From: Rotaria sp. Silwood1
Lineage: Eukaryota; Rotifera; Eurotatoria; Philodinida; Philodinidae
Direction of reading: 5' to 3'
DNA length: 64,000 nucleotides
Assembly (NCBI GenBank): GCA_905250075.1
Contig: CAJNOP010000013.1
Coordinates: 3,428,706 to 3,492,705, forward strand
Shown: positions 54,479-64,000 of the stretch, in pieces
Numbering within the stretch: position 1 is the first letter of the stretch
How the letters are laid out: each line of letters starts with the position of its first letter
The notes under the pieces: generated by a model
Databases searched by the model: none
Told to the model about the DNA's origin: nothing
What the model saw: the letters and a program-made list of their open reading frames with translations, nothing else
Translations under genes and position numbers: made by a program

Positions 54479-55258
54479 TTAGAATTGCATCCAACTTAAA
54501 TCGGAATGAACATTATTATTATTATTTATATTTGTAGTAGTAGTTGTTGTTGTTGTATTTGATGAAGATGATGATGATGCTGATGTTGATGATGGAGCAA
54601 TTTTTGGAATAGTTGAACCTGGTGGTGGTGTTAATTTTGGAATTGTTGAGCCTGGTGGTGGTGGTAAGATTCCTGGGACAATAGATTCATTTGTATTTTT
54701 AACTGTTTTTTTCGTTTGTTCTTCACCCGGTAAACTACTTTTAAGATTTATTTTAATTGTTTGCCCTTCTTTAAAACGTAAATCAAGTTTTGGTTGGTGT
54801 TGTTGTAATGGATCATTAGCTGTTTGTTTAGCTTCTTGTTCAATTTGTTTAGCTTGTTTTAAATATTTAAAATGATCTTGTAAAGCAACATTAAAATCAA
54901 ATGAATCTGAACGATCATTAAAACCAATGCCTAAAAATGCCTGTTGACCATTATCATTTTGTACACGTATAACAAAATAACGTGTAGAATCTTCAACATT
55001 TTCAACAGCAATTGATGGATAACTATCAATAGGACATGTTGCAAAATGTGCACCTGTATTACGATCTTCTAAACGTATTAAACATTTTTCACCTTTGGAT
55101 ATAACCTTTAAACGACAAATAAAATTTGGTGAATCTAATTTCCAATCAGCAGCACGATGTTTACGTGTTGCTGATTGACGTGGAGGTATCATATAAACAT
55201 AGACTTCAGGTTTAACTAGACCAATCGATTCATATGTATCATCATTAACAGAAGCCAT
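54479..55258 (-). CDS. NECAP: NECAP, adaptin-ear-binding coat-associated protein
   Basis: A single-exon, 259-aa frame, close to the roughly 265-275 aa of animal NECAP1/2. The N-terminal PHear domain is well conserved: VKPEVYVYMIPPR, ADWKLDSPNF, RLEDRNTGAHFA, STRYFVIRVQNDNGQQAFLG, SFDFNVALQDHFKYLK. It is followed by the conserved FKEGQTIKINL. The C-terminal tail has two LPPPPGSTIPK-type Pro-rich repeats, Ser/Thr/Asn low complexity, and ends in WMQF (256-259), the WxxF motif that binds the AP-2/AP-1 ear. NECAP acts in clathrin-mediated endocytosis with the AP-2 complex. The start follows a stop-rich leader. I am confident of the identity; paralogue 1 versus 2 is not meaningful outside vertebrates. 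Confidence 0.95.
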   Translation of the reverse strand: MASVNDDTYESIGLVKPEVYVYMIPPRQSATRKHRAADWKLDSPNFICRLKVISKGEKCLIRLEDRNTGAHFATCPIDSYPSIAVENVEDSTRYFVIRVQNDNGQQAFLGIGFNDRSDSFDFNVALQDHFKYLKQAKQIEQEAKQTANDPLQQHQPKLDLRFKEGQTIKINLKSSLPGEEQTKKTVKNTNESIVPGILPPPPGSTIPKLTPPPGSTIPKIAPSSTSASSSSSSNTTTTTTTTNINNNNNVHSDLSWMQF

Positions 55259-57013
55259 TGATTTCTTTGTTTTTCAATCTAAAATACCATGAAAAGATTC
55301 TGACAAGATAATAAATATGAAAATAAGACAATCATTCAAAGTCGATCGACTACGCTACAGTATTAATAAGAATAAACCAATAGAATTTTAAAAATGATTC
55401 ACTCAGATTATTTGAACTGTCGAAAGAGGACGCTATTCTTCATTAGTTTTACAGAAAAGATTTACTAAATGTTGATGATAATTAACTCTGATATAAATTA
55501 TATATAAATATGTAATGATATCAATTTTAGATAATTAAAGACAACTGTTTCCAATAATGAAAGAAAACAATTTGCCAATTACTTTTATTTAACTGCTCAG
55601 TACTCAATTCTCAATTTATTTTGATGTATTTTTTATTTACTTATCTCAGTAAAAGAATAGTATAATTACAATCAAAAAGGAGGGACATGGATGCAAGTAT
55701 GGATGTACGGGACATACAATGGTCTATTTAATTTCAGCCTGAGCTTACAAAGAAAATTTGCCTTCGATTTCAAATAGCAATAGGGATCTGCAGATATTCA
55801 AGTCAACTGATATTCCTATCTTTATTTTCGTTGTAGCTTTCCCGTAAGCAGTCGTTTACAGTCCAAAACGACATGTATGGAGTTCATATTTTCTCTTAAT
55901 GCTGTAAATATTCATAAGGCACTGTAGACGATAACGTATTTTTACCGAATGTAAGTCGTAATCTCATTATAATGCAACTGAATTACTGGTTACAAAATTA
56001 TTCCCAGAATACGATCTATTTACGTATTGTAAATTAATCGTCAATGGCCGTATACGAATCTTATATTTCAACTTGAGTCTATCTCATAGTACATAGATAG
56101 ATACCTCTTATTCTCAGCAGCGGAACATCTTTGAGAATCTTTATATGTGTCCTGTAGTATATAGATATATACCGATACTAATACTAAATTACTATGAGAT
56201 ATATGTAAGGATTCTTAAAGACCTTCTACTACTTAAAGATAGAAGGTATTCATCTGTCTACCATGAGGTATATAGTTCAGAACTGCACATCGTTGAAAGT
56301 AGGCGTCTCATGCACTACATAGTAGCAGAGCAATACTGTTTTGACAACTAGTAATAACCACTGAATAAGAATCAACTACAATTGCGTGAAATACACTTGT
56401 AGTGTAGCTTAGAAGGTTCGCTGTTTATCATAAATGGAAGACTGAGAGTCTTTGTTAGACTCTGCCATTGTTGAAACAAAAATGTCTTTTCTTTCTAAAA
56501 TTTAGTTTTAAATGAAAAAAGATCATAGATTTGTATGACGTGCGACTGAAGTTGAACCAAATATCCATCCCTAAGTTGAATTAGTGACTAATAGTTTAGA
56601 TTTAACATTGAATAAATTAGTAATTTACTAGATGAACATAGTAGTTGCCGAACATTAAATCTTAAACTGATAGTGTTGATTTAGTTACTGATAATATTTA
56701 TATAATACTGAATAAAGTATACAGAGTGTTATCAATTTCTTCGCTATCGCAACGATTTTATCAGAAATTACATTACTTCTTCCAATTGTCTAGAGATTTG
56801 CATATAAAGAGTTGATTTTTCAATGTCATTTTAATAAACATAGAACCACTTATATTACCCTGATTAGGTCTTTTCTACATTAAATTATGTGTTAGAGACT
56901 TATCAACAAACAAAAAAACAACAAGTCATTACATTCCAAGTCAAACTATTATTCTTTTACTAGCAATGATATTTTTTCTCTCTGTTAACTATAAATAGTT
57001 TTTTCTTTTATTT
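55259..57013. other. Intergenic between NECAP and TRMT2B-like gene
   Basis: No gene is recognised. The 68-codon frame at 56,145-56,351 is low complexity (repeated TAT/ATA-rich blocks) and not credible. Confidence 0.4.
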
Positions 57014-60000
57014 TTACACTCTAACACAGTTCACAATAGTTTCAGCATGTGTTGTATGCGGAAATAAATCAACCGGATAGATACTAGTAGGAATGAATGG
57101 TGCACCAATTTGTTTCAATTTTGATCGTTCACCAGCTGCTAATCTAAAATTAAAAAAAAAACTTATGCATAAGCAAATTATTTGTATCAAACAATGAGCA
57201 TACTCATAAAAATTATGCATGATTTGTTCGTCAGATTTACTTGATACATAAAGAATTCGTTGAATAGATGGGAAACTACGAAGTACCGTTGTTGTTCGAT
57301 TTGCTACAAAAAGAAATAACTCAATTAAAGATCTTGTTTAAGTTGATTTTTTAACGATCTGAATCAACTGTATAATTATGTGTAGACTTTTTGACCGTGT
57401 AGATAGAATATCTCTGTTGTTCATTTCTTTCTAATCAGATAATTATATCAAACTTACATAAACTATATCGTGATGGATTAACAATAACTACAATACAAGA
57501 ATGATCTCCATGTAAATCACCAATTTTCTTTAATATTCGATGTAAATTTATTTCCGCAGAGCCACAAATCCATTCAATATTATCTCGACAACCATTCAAT
57601 TTTGCATTGAATTTTCCATTTTCAATACATAATGTTAAAGGATCAATAGCGTAGACTTTTTTTGCAATGAATGAAGCTAATATAGCATGAACACCTATGA
57701 ATAAATTCAAATGATTTCATAAGAAAATGAGCTATTTAGAACATACACAAAGTACTGATGAAAAGACTTTAATTCCTTATAAAAAAAAACTTAAAGACAA
57801 CTTTTCTCTATATAGTATGATAGTAAAAAAAAACAATGTTCTAAATTGTTGTGATATTTAGTTATTCTTCAACTAATAAAGCTTCGATAAGAGCTATCTG
57901 TTATACTATGTGATGCTAGTATCAAATTACATTTTGTCTTCAATGTGTATCTTCTGCACGATTTTCTCTTTTTTCTAATGCCTAGCCGTCTGTACATATA
58001 TTAAGATATAAAAAAAGTGATGTTGGTAGTACTAAAAAGAAATACTACAAGTTCATCAAGTATTTTGTTGCTCATAAATAGATCGAGTGATTTATAATAC
58101 ATTCTGAAAGTTTCATCTGAAAAGAATGTTTTTTTTTTGTTAAGATATTGACTTTTCAACAACTGCCCGTTCGCCACAAAAATTAAATTTACTTGAGAAT
58201 TCAATTTTGGTTTTTCGATGAATATCTAAAGTTGGATCGAAAATTCAGTAAAATGATCATAGTTCGGTTCCAGAGACTCATGGACACGAACCTGTTTAGA
58301 ATTTTTTTAGTCTTACAAAGACCTCTTTGTAAACCTAATATGAGATCAAACCAGGGGTATCAGTTTGGTAATTCCTTTGTAAGTGGTAGGAAGTGTACCA
58401 ACTTTATATGAGATGTATGATATTTATGTAAGTTAATCAGGAGGCCGAAAAGGGACAATATTAATAAGAGGATACACATTATAGACAAATATTATGACTT
58501 AATATTATCGTCACATATCAAAGCAAACAGTTCTTATCGAAGTTCTATCAGTTGAAGAATGACTAAATATCATAAAAATATAGAGCAATATCTCTTATTA
58601 TCAACCTATATACAAAGAAAGTTTCTTTAAACTTTTTATAGGGAATTGAAATATTTCTATCACTATGCTCTATGTATATTTCTTACCAATGCCTGATCCA
58701 ATATCTAATACTATTGTATTTTCATCTATTTGGGCATGTTTTAATGTAGATGTATAAATTATTTCGGCAGCTTTTTTATTTACTGGTAAAAGTGATTCAG
58801 GTGAAATACGAAATTTTTTTTCATTATATATTTCATAGATAAATTCATTTCCATAAATTAATTCAAATGGATTTTCTTCACTTGTACAACGATTTTGAGC
58901 ACTAAATATAAACAATAAAGAAATTTGAAAATAATAAAATAAAAACAAAACATATGATATACCATATTTGAAAATAAATTGAATTTATTTCACATTCACG
59001 ACCTAATCCATCGATGAAATAATTCAATAGATCTTTTTTCATTTGATCGATTTCATTCTAATTAAGAATAAAATGAGTGTGAAAGACAAAAAGAATACAT
59101 TAAATAAAAATTTTCTAAGCACCTTACTTAATGATTGAGGATGAACAATAACAGTCATCATCAAATCATCTTGTTCGTTTGATTTTAATGCTATTGAACG
59201 CCAATATTGATCTTTCTTCAATATATTTGTATTTTCACATACAGATAGAGGATGTTGTTTAAGAAATTGATCAAAATGCTTAAATAATAAATGTTTCAAC
59301 TTTTTATTACAAAATAATTATTCAAAAAAAAAGTCATCTTACCTTCACTACTAGGACATGTTTCGATTTCATACTTTTTAAATTTATAGGTGGTATACAT
59401 AAAGTATTAGGAAACTCTATAAGAAAATAAACATGAGATTGATTTTAAACAAAAAAGAATAAAGCAATTACTTTTACTATTTTTTGGATTAATATAGAAT
59501 CCAATTGTTTTTTCACCATCTACTCCATAACCACATGATAAATCATCTTTACATCGATAATGATCAATGATAGGCTATTTTATAAAAAAAAACTTGTTTA
59601 ATATCAACAGGAACAAAAATTATTTTACCGATGGAACAATTGATTCAACATGACAAAAATTTCCTTCTTGAAATTCAACATATTTCAAAACTTGACTATC
59701 AACTCGTTTATCCCATAGAATAGCACGACCGATTTGATCAAATGCTTGCTCGATTATATCTTGTTTAATCTATAATGATGATTGAAAAATAAATTTTCGA
59801 ATATTTTGAATTTACTTTTAATTGTTCATCATATGAATGCTTCGATAATGGTAAGATTAAATTAGATAATCTAGAGGAAAATAAAAAGAATGAGTTATAA
59901 ATTAATAGAAATTCATTTACTTTTCATGTTGATTTTCAAGTGTCAAATCTTCAGCATATGGTTTTAATGAATCTGCAAAATTAATCGCGTCGAATTTAGG

Positions 60001-60190
60001 CTTTCGATTTTGTTTTCTATATAAAGAATAAATAGATAAGTAAATACCAAGAGAACAAATTCAGTTCGACTCACGGATAAGTGTCTGTGGATTTTTTTGT
60101 CGATGTTTGATGTTGTAATGCTCGAGAGACATTAAATAGAATATAACTAGGAGTTAGAGAACGTTGTGTTAAGAATTTAGTAAGAAACAT
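57014..60190 (-). CDS. TRMT2B-like: TRMT2B-like mitochondrial tRNA/rRNA m5U methyltransferase, catalytic Cys replaced by Ser
   Basis: Twelve exons on the minus strand: 60075-60190, 59921-60016, 59816-59870, 59629-59769, 59472-59574, 59343-59416, 59123-59299, 58963-59057, 58687-58901, 57458-57694, 57204-57303, 57014-57143. They join in frame to 512 aa; human TRMT2B is 504. The first about 35 residues lack acidic residues and carry Arg/Lys/Ser/Thr, like a mitochondrial presequence. TrmA-type motifs follow: FRISPESLLPVNKKAAEIIY, SAM-binding IVLDIGSGIG, VNPSR (TRMT2B-like variant of DPPR), YVSSK, and PVDLFPHTTHAE with general base E504. The family makes 5-methyluridine at tRNA position 54 and in mitochondrial 12S rRNA. 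The nucleophile expected in YVSCK is Ser458 here, so methyl transfer by the usual mechanism may be lost although the gene is otherwise intact. AATAAA directly follows the stop. Confidence 0.9.
58080..58385. repeat. Partial copy of the fold-back family in TRMT2B-like intron 9
   Basis: CATTCTGAAAGTTTCATCTGAAA, AATTCAGTAAAATGATCATAG and the right end CAGTTTGGTAATTCCTTTGT correspond to blocks of the copies at 13.5 kb and 24.6 kb. The left outer arm is not clearly preserved. Confidence 0.5.
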
Positions 60191-61898
60191 TAGTTAAATG
60201 TGAAAATCAAGCTTTAAGATGAATGAAACATCAATAGACAACTATTGTCATTTAAATATAAGATGGAAAAGGAACTGCACAAATCGTTATTTAGTTCGTC
60301 TACAGATGTCTCTTGATATTGGATTTTAGTTGCGCTTTAAAACATCTTTTTATCAATAAGCAATATATGACTAATTTCTTTTAAAACATGCTAGAAATCG
60401 GAATTGAATGAATGCTGTATACTTGTAATGATTTATTCACTAGTGACAGATAATGGTTATCCATTTATAGTTATTTTTTTCCTATCGTATTCAATTAGGC
60501 TGACGTCTCATAATAGTAAACAACGACGCATGTATCCTATATGAAGGTTACTCGCTTTTCTTTGACCACTTCTGTTTCTTCACAAGAATACAACTGATCG
60601 GGTTCAAGTTTTTATCACAGTTAGATTATCGAAAATGATGAGATCCATGTTCAAAGAGAAACGTTTTAAAGGTATTTTCAAGAACTATGAAACCTGCTTA
60701 CAACTCCAGTCTTACTTCGTCCTATCCAGAGGGAATTTTTTCTGGAGATACCTGAGACAAAGTCTTAAATGTATTTTGTAAAAAGGGTAAAAACGTTGCT
60801 GAGACTTTGTCCCAAGTATATACAGAGAAAAATTTATCCCAGTCGGACAAAGTGAGACTGTGGCTGTGAGTCAATTCAATGATCTTTGAAGATTAATTCA
60901 AAAAGCTCCTGCAAACTTCTTGCTAAAAGGTTTTCCTCGAGCATGAGTCTCGTCGTTTACCTGTGATAAAAATTAGAGTTTTGTGAGTTGTAGTCTCGCT
61001 GAGAACAAGAAATAGTCCAAGAAGAGTGGTGTACTCTCAATGCAACTTCATTGTGTCTTTCTGTTGAGAAGGTTTTCTCATTAAAGATTGAAAATTTGAA
61101 TGCCTCGAGGATATTTTATTGACATATATATAAATAGAATAACAATCCAAAAGAACTTTTCGAAAAAACGAATAAACAGTAGATTGTCCATGGCAATAAA
61201 AAAAAGATCAGAGACATGAATATATCAAATGTATCTATCTACTAAAAAAATCATAAAAGGAAAGAAACAAAAAAAGAAAGAAAGAAAAAGAGAAAATTCA
61301 AGCTTTTCTGCAATAAAATATGGTTAAAAAAGCGCAGTTAATAAACTATATACACACACGAGTGAAAACGTTGTATTGAGTATGAGCAAGAATAACTTTG
61401 AGCACAAGAAAAAGACAGGACGAAAAAATTCACCAGTAGCGGTGTCAAAAATAAATACATACTCATGCATATATATGATTTAGCCAAAATGAAATATTAA
61501 CAGGCGACGAAAAAAAAAAAGAATAATTTCTTTTGATTACAAGGAAATGTTAAAACATACGGCTGGTTAATTCAGAAAAAAAAGACAACAAATCACCTCG
61601 TCCTAACGTATGTGAATAAATAAACATAGAAAAACAGCAGTAATATTCAGTAAAAGAATTATAGTTAAAATATTGAAGACAATAAAAGTGACACAAGTCA
61701 AATAAATATCGAAAGAAGTTTTAGATAAACTTCTTTCAAGAGTTGTAATAAGACAAAATGAAAAACTATGTTGAATAATGTGTCAAAACGAGGATCGAAA
61801 CCAATATTAGAAGGGTGTCATGGATGGTGTAAAAGGCGTTGGTTGAGTATATCCTCCGACTAAAAACGAGAAAAATAGACAACTCTTTTTTCCTAACA
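60191..61898. other. Intergenic between TRMT2B-like and MARF1-like genes
   Basis: No gene is recognised. It holds the small inverted-repeat element described at 60,706-60,866. A purine-rich low-complexity tract (AAAGAAAGAAAGAAAAAG-like) lies at 61,258-61,295. Confidence 0.4.
60706..60866. repeat. Short fold-back MITE-like repeat
   Basis: CCAGTCTTACTTCGTCC at the left and GGACAAAGTGAGACTGTGG at the right are inverted copies. The inner arms GAGACAAAGTCT and AGACTTTGTCCC also pair, giving a hairpin of about 160 bases. Confidence 0.6.
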
Positions 61899-64000
61899 TT
61901 AATTATCATATAATAACGTACGTCGAAACTCAGGATTGAGTATAATTATTTTAAAATTGCGTCGACCACGAACTTGAGCAACAAGTTGAATAGCATCGAA
62001 AAGACGTGGCATTGTCGGAAAACCATAATCTGTTGGATAAAGTAAATGTGTTGAACCAGTTCGACGTTGATATTCGACAATAAAATCATCATAAGCCATG
62101 CGACCGTCACATGGACTAAGAAGCAGTACTACATTGTAAGCAAAACACATTGGTGGAGTCAAACGGACTGTTTGATCGATCACCTATTACAATAAAAGTA
62201 TTTAGTCGATAGAAGAAGAAGAAATGTATGAACAAACTTCGACATAGTCTCGTAATTCATTGCGACACATATTCAAAGTAACATCTTGTTTAAAACGAAC
62301 AAGCATGTCTTGTTTTAATTGCCAAAATGATAATTGACATTGAGACAACATTAATGTGAGAATAACATTTTTAGCTAATTGAATCGTTGCTGGACTTGGT
62401 TCTTTCATTGCAAGTATAATGTCAGTTTCAGTATAATGAAACTAAAAATAATATTTATTGAAAACATTATAATTATGTTTGATTTATTTATTTTTTTTAC
62501 GTACGTCAAGTTTGTCAGTCATCGTCAGAAGTAATGCTTCAATACTAGCTACACCGAAATCTTCTGGATTTAATTCATTTCGATAAACTTGTAAATATTG
62601 TGCTTGAAGATCTTGTATTCTAAGTGGACCGTGATATTTTCGAACCAATTGTTCAATATTTAATAAAATTGCATGTGCCATCATACTTGGTGTTAATTGA
62701 ACAATTTTCTCACCGTTTTTATCTTCATTGATCTATTTAAATATGATAAAAATATCTCTCTTGTTTCAAAAATAAAAGAAGTTATTTAAAATTCATACTT
62801 TTACAACATGCGATAGTTCTTCAAGTAAATCAATTAAACGAGAAAATCCATATGTTTGTACTTTACATTGATAACCAAAATGATGACTAAATATAAACGT
62901 TCATGTATGTACAAGAAATCTTCTTTTACTCTGTCTTACTGATATGATGGAATAAATTTTTGAAATGGTATACTGAAATCAGGTAAAATACGAAGCATAT
63001 CAATAACATCTTTTTCAAAATTACGTGTTGCATAGATTTCGAGATCAGTTCGTTCTAAATTCAAAAATAACTACAATATGCTTTGAATTAAAAAACTATT
63101 AACCTTTTCGATAAAGTTTGATAATATGTTTATCCGCTTCGACAACTAATTCTTTGTTATCTTTAACTTCATTTACAAGATCTTCCAAATAGCACATGCC
63201 AAAGTCAGCAACATAAAAAGGTTTCTTGTAAGCGATTTCTGAAAAGCAAAAGGCCAAATTTGATTATTATATATATTTATTCTTTTCAATTCTTAATACC
63301 ATATTCAATAGGAATTTCACTGATTGACATTGATCGTTGTGGCTTATTTTTTAAAATACGAATTATATCATTAGTAAATCGTTTCATTTGACAACGATGT
63401 GTAATTGTCATAATACGTTTATTTCCATCACCAAGAATCTATTTAAAAATGAAAAATATATGTTATAGTCTTTCTTTCTGTTTTCTTTTTGATTCTTACT
63501 TGAACAGATTTTGGAATAGCAAGTAAAAGATCAATAATTTTTGAAAAACCATAATCAGCTACACGACATTGTCGACTAAAATATTGATGATAAGCAGAAA
63601 CAAATTTCGAAACAGGTAAACGACAATGAAATCCTTGATTTTTAAGTAAATCAAGAACTTCACGTGAAAATTGTTGTAAACGTTGTTGAACTTCAGCACA
63701 CATGTCGACATGCACTTTTATAGAAAAAAAGGGATAAAATAAAATTCATAAAAAACAAAACATCAAATGAATCATAATTTACTATTAGAAGTGTCAAACG
63801 TTGTTGGCATAAACGATAAACCTGGTGTATTAGAAAATTGAACTTTTTTAATTACTCCTTGTCCAGTCACAATTTGAATATCTTTGATACCTAAAACGAG
63901 ACATCAATAAAAATTTGATGAAAACTATTAAAAAAAAAGAAAAAAAAAGAAACCTTACATGAAATATAATGTTCAAGTGGAACACCTTCATTGTGATCAT
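61899..64000 (-). CDS. MARF1-like: MARF1-like protein, 3' part with at least six LOTUS (OST-HTH) domains; 5' part outside window
   Basis: Minus-strand exons seen: 63959-64000 (cut by the window edge), 63783-63890, 63500-63714, 63300-63438, 63104-63238, 62940-63054, 62799-62886, 62505-62732, 62238-62441, 61899-62183. All join in frame. The product is a string of LOTUS/OST-HTH winged-helix domains. Each has a leading amphipathic helix, an Ile/Leu-rich core and a Y/DYGF or DFG turn: [69 protein letters not shown], and the last with [17 protein letters not shown]. Tandem LOTUS arrays after NYN and RRM domains are characteristic of MARF1, an endoribonuclease/mRNA-decay factor needed in vertebrate oocytes. 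LOTUS domains bind G-rich or G4 RNA or Vasa-type helicases. The NYN nuclease would lie beyond position 64,000, so MARF1 rather than another LOTUS protein is inferred. Confidence 0.85.

Overview
The window is AT-rich nuclear DNA from an animal. Genes are split by short introns of about 50-80 bases with GT..AG ends, with some larger ones of 0.7-2 kb. The products are ordinary animal families: PRMT1, GH18 chitinase, NUP35, a neuropeptide-type GPCR, NECAP, TRMT2B and MARF1. Very AT-rich spacers, tiny introns and many inverted-repeat elements fit a small-genome protostome. A bdelloid rotifer is my best guess, but this is inference and no search was run.

Layout. 1-7.6 kb: no gene seen; minisatellite and several non-autonomous DNA transposons (one with an 8-bp hAT target duplication, one TA-flanked). 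7.6-10.7 kb (+): PRMT1-type arginine methyltransferase, 10 exons. 12.8-19.6 kb (+): 21-exon secreted GH18 chitinase that continues through a peritrophin-type CBM14 domain and an acidic linker into a Ly6/uPAR domain with a GPI-like tail. 21.0-29.5 kb (+): three tandem genes for small single-pass membrane proteins with PPxY motifs; the third has the cysteine pattern of the WBP1/VOPP1/Shisa group. 32.9-33.3 kb (+): two-exon gene whose product carries a BH3 motif and a hydrophobic tail, a candidate BH3-only apoptosis inducer. 34.7-35.6 kb: TA-flanked long-inverted-repeat element. 36.5-37.2 kb (+): intronless NUP35/Nup53 lacking the C-terminal membrane-binding part. 37.7 kb: hAT transposase C-terminal relic. 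42.2-43.6 kb (-): intronless FMRFamide-receptor-like GPCR. 43.6-54.5 kb: gene desert. 54.5-55.3 kb (-): NECAP. 57.0-60.2 kb (-): 12-exon TRMT2B-like mitochondrial m5U methyltransferase whose expected nucleophilic Cys reads Ser. 61.9-64.0 kb (-): 3' part of a MARF1-like gene with at least six tandem LOTUS domains, running off the right edge.

The genes do not form an operon or pathway. The only functional cluster is the tandem PPxY membrane-protein family. The most unusual items are the chitinase-CBM14-Ly6-GPI architecture, the BH3-only candidate, the Cys-to-Ser change in TRMT2B, and substitutions in the YFxxY and double-E motifs of the PRMT.
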